A stretch of 64,000 bases of DNA from Rhea pennata (lineage: Eukaryota > Chordata > Aves > Rheiformes > Rheidae), in contig NC_084665.1 of assembly GCF_028389875.1 (NCBI RefSeq), positions 21,608,001 through 21,672,000 on the forward strand, written 5' to 3'. The position numbers were made by a program, and so were the translations under genes. The notes under the pieces are model-generated. The model did no database searches. It was not told the origin of the DNA and saw only the letters and a list, made by a program, of their open reading frames with translations. This document shows, piece after piece, positions 22,001 to 31,085 of the stretch (the first letter of the stretch is position 1; every line of letters begins with the position of its first letter).

Positions 22001-24365
22001 TCAAGTGCTGGGCCTGTAAAATGCTTCTCTGACAGCCAACCATTAAATGCCATCACCTAAGGTTAATCCCCTCGTCCCTTCCCCTCTCATGGAGAGAAGC
22101 TGCATGTTACTTTGCTGGTTGCAGGGGATTTAATAGAACTGGCTTGCCAGTAAAGCTGTTGTTGTTCCGCAAGTGACCCTGGACACTGCACCACAGCTGC
22201 TTGCACTATAGCTGCTGCACACAGCAGGTTATTTCCTGAAGGCTGATCAGCCTTGCACTGTCCTGGCCTGAGCCTTTCCTTCCAGCTGATCTGGGAAGCA
22301 CAACACAGATATAAAGCACTGAGGAAGAAGGGGGGAACTGCTTGATTTATGATGGCTGGAAAGTGATCCTGAGGTGAACCAGCTATGTGTGGCTGGTCCA
22401 GAGAGCATGCCATGAGGTAGATTTTCCTTAGATAGCCTTAGCTTAGCAGCAGCTGTGGACCAGAACTCCCAGAACCAACACCTCATCCTCTTCACTGAGA
22501 AGAGGATACACAAACTTTTATCTGAGTATTATGACTGCCCTTGCCTTTTCAGCTGAGTCAGCCAAAACCTCTTGTTTTATCACCCCTGAAGAAGGTGGGG
22601 GGGGGGGGGGGAAGTTTTGGAGTGACTGCAAATTCTGATGTAAATGAATTACTTTGCTTCTCCTTTGTGCTACATTAAACTGGGTAAATTATCCTGAAAA
22701 TCAAGTTTTCATCTTGGAAATTTTTTTATTATCCTATAAAACAGTACATTGAAATCCTAGTCCATTCTCCTAATTTTCTCCAGATTTATACTTATAGCAT
22801 ATTTACTATTTTTAGTACATACAAAGTATGGACAGGTAAAATATTTTGAGTACTCTTCTTAAAATGGATCACACTTGGCTTGATACTTAACCTACACTAT
22901 AAAAGCTGAAGTAATGCCTTGGGTGTCTTGAGAGAGAAGCTAGCTATGAAACAGGTACATGAATGGCCATTTTTAGATATCCATTTAAAAACACCACCCC
23001 GCAGATCGGCTCATATTGTCTGAGTACTAACTCATAAAGAGAGGCATAACAGTAATCAAAAATAGTGAAATTTCCCTTGACTTCTGTATGAGTAGGTTGA
23101 GCCTGTAATGAGAACAGGTTGTACACAGCATTTGGAGCCTGCTTGTACAAAGCTGTGGAAGTGGGTTTGGCAAAGGCTACTATGCCTATTTCCAGCCCAG
23201 AAAGAGTTACTTTTCCCTTTAGTTTGGGAATGAAAGTACATGAAGCGTAAAGCCTGAGGGCCTTAAAATAGTTGGCTTGGTTTGTCTTTGTGGAAGATCA
23301 ACTCTAGGAGTAAAACTATGAGTCCTCAATCTTTAGAAACAGGCTTTCAGTGTTAAGAACCATGTATTTCTGAATTAGCAACTGACTATAACAGCTGCAG
23401 CTGTTTTGACAAGTTTACTGTCCTTCCTCTTTCCCAGCAGCTTAACAGGTATGATGATTTCAAGCCTTTGTGCATGCAAAAAAGGTATCAGCCCTGCCTG
23501 GGTTGCAGAGAAAAGACTTGCTTTCAGGTAGAGTCTGAATTATTTCTATCAAGCGCCAGGGAGTGAAATGATTACAAATTGGAGGATAGAAATCGTTTGA
23601 GAAATGGAAAAGCATGTTACAGAAGGCAGTCACACCACTCTTCTCCCTTCTGCCCTGCAATTTTTAAAGTTTCAGTAGAGAAAGGAGAAAGACCCAAGCC
23701 TTCCTCTACTCCTCCGATGGCCTTACCCTTTCTTCTGTGCTAGCAATGCTAATGAAGGGAGTACAAACGCATTGGTTAGAAGAACCACCATTTCTCCAGA
23801 GCCTAGGGAGAAGCTGACTTGATGTGAGAATACTTTGGATATGTTTTTGTGCATTTTCTAGAGGACTCCAACAGTCATCTTCTCTCTCCCACTCATTGCT
23901 TAGTCTGCCCTTTTCCTGGGCAAAAGCCTTATGTTTATAAAGCAGGCTGCTCAGTAAATACACAAACACAGAAAAAAGACCAAATTCATTTCCTCCATTA
24001 TGTCTACCTCCACTATCCTTTTCCTGACACTATTGCAAAAAGAAGCTACCATTCAGCTGCTTTCAGTGCTAGGGCTTCTGTTCAGAGATGACAGTCTGGG
24101 TTCAAACACACTGTTAAACTAAAAGGGTTTTTCAATGAAGTCAGGGGCTTTCTGCAGTGGAATCAATTGCAAAAGCCGGCAACATTGACAGCCCTGCAAG
24201 GACAGGTGAGGACTCAGCCCCGGGGTTCCCCCTGTCAGGACCTTTCTGCAGCAGAAAGATTGTAACAATGTAACATTGTACAGTTTCCTCTAGCATTTTA
24301 CAATATTTGGATTAGAACCCTTGCCCAGAACTGAAGAGAAATACCTTGACATTCCGCTTCGAGAT
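19041..24365. other. Intergenic, no gene recognised
   Basis: Unique-looking sequence between two copies of the composite repeat. Open frames reach at most 108 codons on either strand and resemble no family I know. A G15 tract lies at 22597-22611. No CR1 piece was recognised here. Confidence 0.55.
22597..22611 (+). repeat. G15 homopolymer
   Basis: Fifteen consecutive G. Potentially G-quadruplex forming, and a frequent site of length polymorphism or assembly error. Confidence 0.9.
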
Positions 24366-24660
24366 GGGTCAGATGTCGAGCTGGAGATTCGCTGGCATCT
24401 GTGCCAAAAGATGCTCTCAAGACACACATAAAACACCCATAAAGTAGCTCCGGAGATGCTGGCAAATGAGCAGCAATATACACATGAAAATGTCCACGGA
24501 CAAACAGAGTGGACATTCCTCAAAAGCAAAGTGGGACATGCCACCAAAGGTTACCACGCTATTCAGGAATACCTACACGCACAGCTCCTGCCAGGATCCT
24601 GCAGGAGTTCCTCAGGAGAAGAGTGGGAGACAGCTCCAAAGGCAAGTAGGAAATTCCAAC
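24366..24660 (-). repeat. 92-bp array, minus-oriented (locus B, left)
   Basis: About three degenerate units on the minus strand. Recognisable pieces are TGTGCCAAAAGATGCTCTCA near 24400 and CAAAAGCAAAGTGGGACATG near 24523. GAGAAGAGTGGGAGACAGC near 24618 leads into the core block, just as 14948-15004 does at locus A. Confidence 0.75.
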
Positions 24661-25660
24661 CTGGCTGCCTCAAAAGCAGCACCTTCTGGCGCTTGACAGC
24701 CATCGCTGGTTTCAGCTCTCAGGCCCCTGTTGCTGATGGCAGCCCTGAGAAGGGATCAACACCAATAGCTCTCCAGATCTAGCACCATCAATGCCTCTCC
24801 AATCCCATACCTATCTGGACAGTTTGATATCACACCCTCTCAAGAGGCCCCTAATCCACCCCTGGAAATGCAACTCCCACATCTGATAAGCACCCCTGCA
24901 AGTGGCACTGCCAGTAGGAGCTGCATTTGAGGCCTGGCTCTTATATAAGCCTCTTCCTTGCTCTGATTCACATGGGGCTTATCAAAGTCACCTGGATTCA
25001 AGGCCTTAAGCTCCCTCTAACCTGGGGCAACCAAGACAGCTCCTTAGCAGCAACTACACCTAGATACAGCCAGGGGCTAGGGCTTCTGCCAGGGAAAGGT
25101 AAGACCTCCCACAGTTGCCCTTGCCTAGCTCCCCTTACCTGTCAGTAGAATCATCCTCCAGTCCCACAGGGGACAGCAGAAAGCCCCCACAATGTCCAGC
25201 AAGGCCCCCAAAGGCTCTAAGCAGAGCCCAGACAGCACCACACAAGCTGTTCCTGCACCTGCTCACAACTCTGGGAGGGGTGCTCTGAGCTTGGCTCTTG
25301 TATAGGCTTCTCACTAGCACTGACCAACAGGGTGCTTGACCCACCCTAATCAAAGGCCACTTGGAGCTAAGACCCCAGCTCCCTCTAATCAGGGGAAACC
25401 AAGACAGCTGATTAGCAGCAGCTACAACTAGTTACAGCAAGGTGCCAGAGCTTGTGCCAGGAGAAGTTCAGGCCTCCTGCAGTTGCCTTGCCCAGCTACC
25501 CTTGCCTGTAAGCAGAATCACTCCCTAGTCCAACAGGAGTCAGCAGAAAACCACCACAACGCCCCACCAGGTCCTCAGAGGGTCTAAGCAGAGCCCAGGC
25601 AGTGCCACACAAATTGCTGCATTTGTTTGCAGCCTCCGGGCGCTGCGCTATGAGTCCCCA
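24661..25660 (+). repeat. Unclassified repeat core, copy B
   Basis: A paralogue of 15005-16091. It shares the GGGATCAACACCAATAGCTC block, the CCTCTCAAGAGGCCCC block and two tandem units of about 357-367 bp. CATGGGGCTTATCAAAG (near 24970) pairs with CAGGGTGCTTGACCC (near 25328), and CCCACAGGGGACAGCAGAAA near 25163 with its partner near 25530. Unlike copy A it is not interrupted by CR1 before the array. Confidence 0.75.
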
Positions 25661-26575
25661 AAGGCAGAGCAGGAGACGCCATGGCAAGCAAGCAGGACAC
25701 AGAGGAAATCCCTCGGAGGCAGAGTGTGAGATGGCTCCAAAGGTGAGAGGCAAATCTGGCAAAATCGGCAAGAAAGGTTCCTCCCTAAACACCACCTACC
25801 TTTCTTGGAAGCAGAGCGGGAGATGGCGCCAAAGGCAAGCTGCAAATTCAGCAAAAATCTGTGAGAAAAGCTGTTCCCCAAACACTGCAGGAATTCCTCG
25901 AAAGCAGAGCAGCATCCATCGCCAAAAGTGACTGGCAAACGCAGCACAATTTGTGTGAGAAGCTCCTCCCAAGATACTATGGAAATTCCTCAAAAGCACA
26001 GCGGGAGACCTTGCCAAAGCCGAGCAGGACATTTGGCAAGATTGGCACAGAAAGCTTCTCCCAAGACACCGCAGGAATTCCCCAAAGGCACAGCAGGAGA
26101 TGCTGCCAAAAGCAAGTAGGAAGTCTTGTGCTATCTGCCCAAAGCCTTCCAGCCAAGACACTGGGGAAATTTCTTGAAAGCAGAGAGGGAGACCCCAGCA
26201 AAGGCGATGGCGAGATTCAGCCAAAACTGCACAAAAACATCACCCAGAGGCACTACGGAAATCCCTTGCAAGCAGAGTAGGAGACACCACCGAATGCCAG
26301 TGGAGAACTGGGCAAAATCTGTGCCAAATCTCCTGCCTAGAGACAACGGAAATTCCTAAAAAGCAGGAGAGGAGATGCCGCCACTGGTGAATGAGAAATT
26401 CGATGAAAGCTGAGCGGAAACATCATCCCAGGACACGGCGGAAATCCCTTAAAGGTAGAGTGGGAGAAGGCTCCAAAGGTGAGAGGCAAATCTGGCAAAA
26501 TCTGCAAGAAAAGCTCTTCCCAAGACACCACAGAAATTTCTGGAAAACAGAGCACGTCCATATCAAACCCTCTCA
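25661..26575 (-). repeat. 92-bp array, minus-oriented (locus B, right)
   Basis: About ten units on the minus strand. The phrases AAGACAC(C/T)..GGAAATTCC and AAAGCAGAGCGGGAGA recur at about 90-base spacing. It follows core B directly, reproducing the array-core-array order of locus A. No orientation switch occurs here; the array ends at about 26575 against an inverted core fragment. Confidence 0.85.
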
Positions 26576-26774
26576 ATAGGCGTGGAATTGAAGAAGCCTC
26601 CGTGGTACTCGGTCTGGAGAGCAAGTGGTGTCAACGCTCTTTGATGGCTCCCAAGAGCAGTGTGGGCACGAGAGCGAAAGCCACGTGTGCCTGTTCAGAG
26701 CCAGAGGTCCTCAAGGCCGGGAGTAGCGATTTCCTGATGTATTGCTAGGGCACTGCATCCAGAGCTAACATCCT
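26576..26774 (-). repeat. Core fragment, inverted
   Basis: The reverse complement of about 26610-26690 reads GGCTTTCGCTCTCGTGCCC, then GCTCTTGGGAGCCATCAAAG, then TTGACACC. This matches the GCTCTCAGGCC..GGGATCAACACC block of cores A and B and its plus-strand relative at 27400-27470. It is a third, diverged piece of the same element in the opposite orientation. Confidence 0.6.
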
Positions 26775-27224
26775 AGAGCTAGCCATCGAGCGTAGGGCTG
26801 CGAAATTCGGAGGACTGCAGTCTCTCTCCTATGAGGGAAGGCTGCGAGAGCCGGGCCTGTTTAGCTTGGAGAAGAGAAGCCTGAGAGGGGATCTTATGAA
26901 GATCTATAAATGTTTTAAGGGAGGGTGTCAAGCAAACGAATCCAGATTCTTTGCAGTGGTGCTAAGTGACAGCACAAGAGGCAACGGGCACGAAGCGAAA
27001 CACAGCACGTTCCACGTGAACACGAGGAAGAACGTTTTTACTGTGAGAGTGACAAAACATTCACGTGGAACAGGTTGCCCAGAGAGCTGGTGGAGTCTCC
27101 TTCTCTGGATGTACTCAAAACCTGCCTGCACGTGATCCTGTGCCACGTGCTCCAGGAGACTAGGGGGTTGAACTAAACGATCTCTGAGGTCCCTTCCATC
27201 CTCAACCATTCTGTGAATCTGTGA
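26775..27224 (+). mobile_element. CR1 LINE 3' fragment (copy d)
   Basis: Begins in the last coding block of CR1 (GAGCTAGCCATCGAGCGTAG), continues through CTGCGAGAGCCGGGCCTGTT and the GTGAACACGAGGAAGAACGT block, and ends at a diverged CR1 3' terminus near 27224. It lies between two core fragments of opposite orientation. Confidence 0.85.
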
Positions 27225-27480
27225 TCTCTCTCAGTATGCCTTGCTACCACTCGATCTTGAGAGGCCTCCAGGCCCGTGGATTTCCAGCCCTACTTACAGG
27301 TATCCATTGCACTGGGTACGGAGAGTTCTTGAGACCTGTTGAGATGGGTCGCTGCTGAGAGCCATGGAGACCTCTGGGTCTTGACAGGCACCTGTGGCTT
27401 TGGCTCTCGGGCCCACGTTGCTCTTGGGAGCCACTGAGAGGTGTCAGCACCGATGACACTGAAGGGCATGAGCTAAAGAA
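27225..27480 (+). repeat. Core fragment, plus orientation
   Basis: Contains GGCTTTGGCTCTCGGGCCC, then GTTGCTCTTGGGAGCCACTG, then GGTGTCAGCACCGATG, which aligns with the CTCTCAGGCCTCTGTTGCT..GGGATCAACACC block of copies A and B. With 26576-26774 it forms an inverted pair around CR1 copy d. Confidence 0.6.
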
Positions 27481-28073
27481 GACAGTAGGGACACTCATGC
27501 TTTGAGCTGCGTATGTGGCAGGCCCATGCTACAGCATTATGGAGAAAGGAGTTTGGTTAAGATTGGTAGCTGCCCCAAGTCCATTCTCAAACACACCTTC
27601 TCTCCGCATAGGGTTGAACTCAAAGAGCGACTCCTGCTTGGAGTGCCATGCTGCTTTGGCTGCGTGGCAAGTGACCCTGCCCTGGAGTTGAGGATACCTG
27701 CCTTATCCGTGCCGCTCAGCGGGCATCTTCTGGCCCAGCCCTGTTGCCAAAACAGGGATGATTTTAAATCATACCTAGAATCTCCAGATATCATGCTGTG
27801 CTGCATTGCTTGGGTCCTTGAAAACCAATGAGGAAAGTAGAGAGGAGCCAGAGAGCTACAATGGGCAAAGCAGCTGATGACACTGCAAGCAGCAGGGGGG
27901 GGTAACAGGATAGAAAAGAAAGTAACATGTTGCTTGCCGGGGCAAGCAGGATTTCCAGCTGCATAGATTTGCAGGCTCCTTTCCCAGGCATTGGCCATCT
28001 CTGAGCAGGGGCGGCGCAAAGGCCTTTGCGGCGGGGCAAGCAGGACATTGAAAAAGAGCTGCTTGAAAACCTC
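27481..28073. other. Unassigned segment between repeats
   Basis: About 590 bases with moderate GC and an open frame on each strand (27502-27831 plus, 27537-28019 minus). Neither frame shows a motif or domain I recognise, and the two overlap, so neither is called a gene. It could be a decayed part of the surrounding repeat. Confidence 0.4.
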
Positions 28074-29070
28074 GGTGAATCACAGAGTCACAGAGTGGTT
28101 GAGATTGGAAGGGACCTGTGGAGATCGTCTACTGCAGCCCCCTTGCGCAGGCACGATCACCTGTTTCATGTTAGACAGGGTTGCGTCCAGGCGGATTTTG
28201 AATATCTCCAGAGAAGGAGACTCCACCAGCTCTCTGGGCAGCCTGTCCCAGTGCTCTGTCACTCTCGCAGTGAAGAAGTTCCTCGCACTGACGCGGAACG
28301 GTCTGTGTTTCTGTTTGTGCCCGTTGCCTCTTGTCCCGTTGCCCAGAGCTCTAAGCTCCTGTTTGATCATTACCAATTTGCCCTTGGCATCATTAGCAGC
28401 CACGTGAAAGAGCAGAAGAGGGTAGTAGTCTGACGCGGGGACAAGCCTTGGCAGTCTTTCGATGGCATCTCGTATGCGAGCCCCTGGCAGGTAGCGAACC
28501 TCTCTAGAGGAGAGGTCAGGTCAGCAGAGAGGTGCCTCCATCCCCCGCAGCACAGGGTCTGTCGGCCCAGTTGCTTCCCTTGAGGTCGTGTCCAGGTCCT
28601 CCTCATCCAGGAGGGCAATAAATTGGTTCTTCAAGTGCACGTCCAAGTCTTCACGAGGAGTAGAGGCGTTTCTCCTCCCACGAGAAGCAACCCATTTCCA
28701 GCCTTCTCCTACAGTGTTCTGAGGTACTGCTTCCCTCAGCATAGAGCCTTCTGTCAACTTCCCTGCTGCGAGGGATTGGGACTCCTGGAGCAGTATGGTC
28801 TCCAAGAACATCCTGTCTATCTCCTGCTCATTTTTGCAAATGCTTCACAGTCTGCTGACTTCCTCCCCCAGCTCCCTCACCTGAAGAAACAATTCATCAA
28901 CGACAGCACACCTCCTGCAGGAGAGCTCATTATCCTGACAGTCCAGGCCTTCTCAGGAGGCTCCAAGCACCCCCTGCAGCCTGAGATCTGTAGGGGTCCA
29001 TCTGCTCTCAGAGGGTCTGCCTGCGTCAAAGCTTCCGACACAGCTGATGCAGCAACTCCAACAGCTACAG
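28074..29070 (-). mobile_element. CR1 with internal deletion joining ORF1 to the 3' tail
   Basis: On the minus strand the element starts near 29070 with CR1 ORF1, runs to about 28370, and then jumps directly into the 3' untranslated part (GACAAGAGGCAACGGGCACA) and the CR1 3' terminus near 28074. The endonuclease and reverse transcriptase, normally about 2.7 kb, are missing. The joint is shared with copy c at 16.4 kb, which suggests a deletion-derivative lineage that moved with enzymes supplied by full CR1 copies. Confidence 0.85.
28395..29065 (-). pseudogene. CR1 ORF1 remnant (Cys-rich N-terminus, coiled coil, start of esterase domain)
   Basis: Translated leftward over shifting frames, the order is as follows. 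A short Cys-rich block with SCRRCAVVDELFLQ lies near 28900. A coiled-coil segment VRELGEEVSRL follows near 28870. The DGEEWK-like block appears as EGWKWVASRGRRN near 28680. Next comes LKNQFIALLDEEDLD near 28610. The block RYLPGARIRDAIERLPRLV near 28480 leads into DYYPLLLFHV near 28420. The last two belong to the SGNH-hydrolase (esterase) domain that I know from avian CR1 ORF1. Stops and frame changes break it, and the esterase domain is cut off at the deletion joint. ORF1 proteins bind the element's RNA. Confidence 0.75.
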
Positions 29071-29074
29071 GCAA

Positions 29075-29300
29075 ATGTGCTTTGTGGCATGTTGTGAAGA
29101 GACACCACCAAAGGCAAATGGGAAATTCAATGAAATCTGAGCCAAAAGATGCTCTCAAGAAACAGAGACAGGGCCTGGCAAGCAGAACGGGAAATGCTGC
29201 CAAAGGTGAGCGGGTATATCACCGACATCTGTGTGAAAAGCTCTTGCCAAAACAGCATGGAAATTTCTCCAAAGCAGAGCAGAAGATATCGGTGAAGGCG
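29075..29300 (-). repeat. 92-bp array, minus-oriented arm (locus C)
   Basis: About two and a half units on the minus strand (GAGCCAAAAGATGCTCTCAA near 29140, GAGCAGAAG near 29278). They closely match the minus-oriented arm at 16560-16720, including ATGCTG(C/A)CAAAAGGTGAG near 29200 versus 16630. Confidence 0.85.
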
Positions 29301-29580
29301 TGAGGGAATGTTTGCCCAATTCCCCACTGGCATTTGGCAGCATCTCCTGTGCTGCTTTCTAGGAATTTCCACAGTGTTCTGGCAGGAGCTTTTGCAGCAG
29401 GCTTTGCAGAAGTTCCTACTCGCCTTTGGAGCCATCTCCCACTCTGCTTTTGAGGAGTTTCCATGGTGTTTTGGGATGATATATTTGCAGTTTTTTCTAA
29501 ATATTTCAATCATCACCTTTGTCAGGGTCCACCAATCTGCTTTTGACAAATTTCTGGCATGTCTTGGCTGAAAATTTTGG
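29301..29580 (+). repeat. 92-bp array, plus-oriented arm (locus C)
   Basis: Three units on the plus strand, with GGAATTTCCACAGTGTTCTG near 29363. The array begins at the same head-to-head junction as locus A and ends at about 29580 against CR1 copy e. Confidence 0.85.
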
Positions 29581-29589
29581 GTAGGAGAG

Positions 29590-31085
29590 AAGGAGGAGGA
29601 GGAAGTTCCACCTGAATGTGAGGGGAATTTCTTCCCTGTGAGAGGGACACAGAGCACTGAGGTGTTAGCAATTGCCTGAGGACTGGAAGAAAGCCAATGT
29701 CACTCCAGTCTTTAAGAAGGGCAAGAAGGAGGACCCAGGCAACTACAGACCGGTCACCCTATGGCCATCCCTGGTAAGGTGATGGAACAGCTCATTCTGG
29801 ATGTCATCTCCAGGCATATCGAGGAAAAGAAGGTGATTGGGAGTAGCCAGCATGGATTCACCAAGAGGAAATCCTGCTTAACCAACCTGATAGCCTTCTA
29901 TCATGGAATGACTGGCTGGGTAGATGAGGGGAGAGCAGTGGACATTGTGTACCTTGACTTCAGCAAGGCTTTTGACATTGTCTCCCATCACATCCTCCTC
30001 AATAAGCCCAGGAAGTGTGGGTTAGACGAGTGGACAGTGAGGTGGATTGAGAACTGGCTGAAAGGCAGAGCTCAGAGGGTTGTCATCCATGGTGTGGAGT
30101 CTAGCTGGAGGTCTGTGGCTAGTGGCATTTCCCAGGGCTCAGTACTGGGTCCCATCCTGTTCAACTTTTTCATCAGTCACCTGGATGAGGGGACAGAGTG
30201 CCTCCTCAGCAAGTTTGCTGATGATACCAAGCAGGGAGGAGTGGCTGACACACCAGAGGGCTGTGCTGCCATTCAGAGAGACCCAGACAGGCTGGAGAGT
30301 TGGGTGGGGAGGAACCTCATGAAGTTCAACAAGGACAAGTGTAGGCACCTAGGGAGAAATAAGCTCGTGCACCAGGACAAGCTGGGGGCTCACCTGCTGC
30401 AAAGCAGCTTTGCAGAGAAGGACCTGGGAGTCCTGGTGGACAACAAGTTGACCATGAGCCAGCAATGCGCTCCTGTGGCCAAGAAGGCCAACAGTCTCCT
30501 GGGGTGCATTAGGAAGAGTGTTGCCAACAGGTGGAGGGAGATGATCCTGCCCCTCTACTCAGCCCTGGGGAGGCCTCATCTGGAGTATTGCATCTACTTC
30601 TGGGCTCCCCAGTACAAGAGACATGGAGCTACTGGAGAGAGTCCAGTGGAGGGCTACAAAGATGATCAGAGGGCTGGAGCATCTGCCCTACAAGGAAAGG
30701 CTGCGAGAACTGGGCCTCTTCAGCCTGGGGAAGAGAAGACTGAGGGGGGATCTTATCAATGTGTATAAGTACCTGAAAGGAGGGTGTCAAGGGAACGGGG
30801 ACAAACTCTTTTTCAGTTGTCCCGTGTGACAGGACAAGAGGCAATGGGTAGAAGTTGAACCACAGAAGATCTACCTGAACATGAGGGGGAATTTCTTCCC
30901 TGTGAGAGTGACGGAGCACTGGCACAGGTTGCCCAGGGAGGTTGTGGAGTCTCCTTCTCTGGAGATATTCAAGGCCTGGCTGGATGCAACTCTGTCTAAC
31001 ATGCTCCAGGTGACCCTGCTTGAGCAGGGGGGTTGTACTAGATGATCTTCAGAGGTCCCTTCCAACCTTACTGATTCTATGGTTG
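29590..31085 (+). mobile_element. CR1 LINE, 5'-rearranged (copy e)
   Basis: From about 29665 this is a continuous CR1 from the reverse transcriptase to the 3' terminus at about 31085. Its first 70 bases (GAATGTGAGGGGAATTTCTT to about 29660) come from the CR1 3' tail (compare 30875-30925), so a piece of tail is fused in front of the reverse transcriptase. It lacks the small deletion carried by copies a and b. Confidence 0.9.
29680..30790 (+). pseudogene. CR1 reverse transcriptase, C-terminal two thirds (copy e)
   Basis: The frame from 29761 to 30768 is open for 335 codons. It contains [19 protein letters not shown] (the segment deleted in copies a and b), [20 protein letters not shown] and the catalytic FADD box (about 30216-30230), and then the thumb. 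The frame shifts near 30620 (KRHGATGES instead of a KRDMELVER-like continuation). The upstream half of the protein is missing, so it is non-functional despite the good palm domain. Confidence 0.88.

Noticed and set aside
27537-28019. 160-codon minus-strand frame
   Set aside because: No motif, overlaps another frame on the opposite strand, and lies between repeats.
28623-29303. 226-codon plus-strand open frame
   Set aside because: It is antisense to a CR1 ORF1 relic and runs into the 92-bp array; the real coding signal is on the minus strand.
14948-31085. Endogenous retrovirus or LTR element as the source of the core repeat
   Set aside because: No gag, pol or env-like frame, primer-binding site or paired LTR ends were seen; the only polymerase sequences are CR1.
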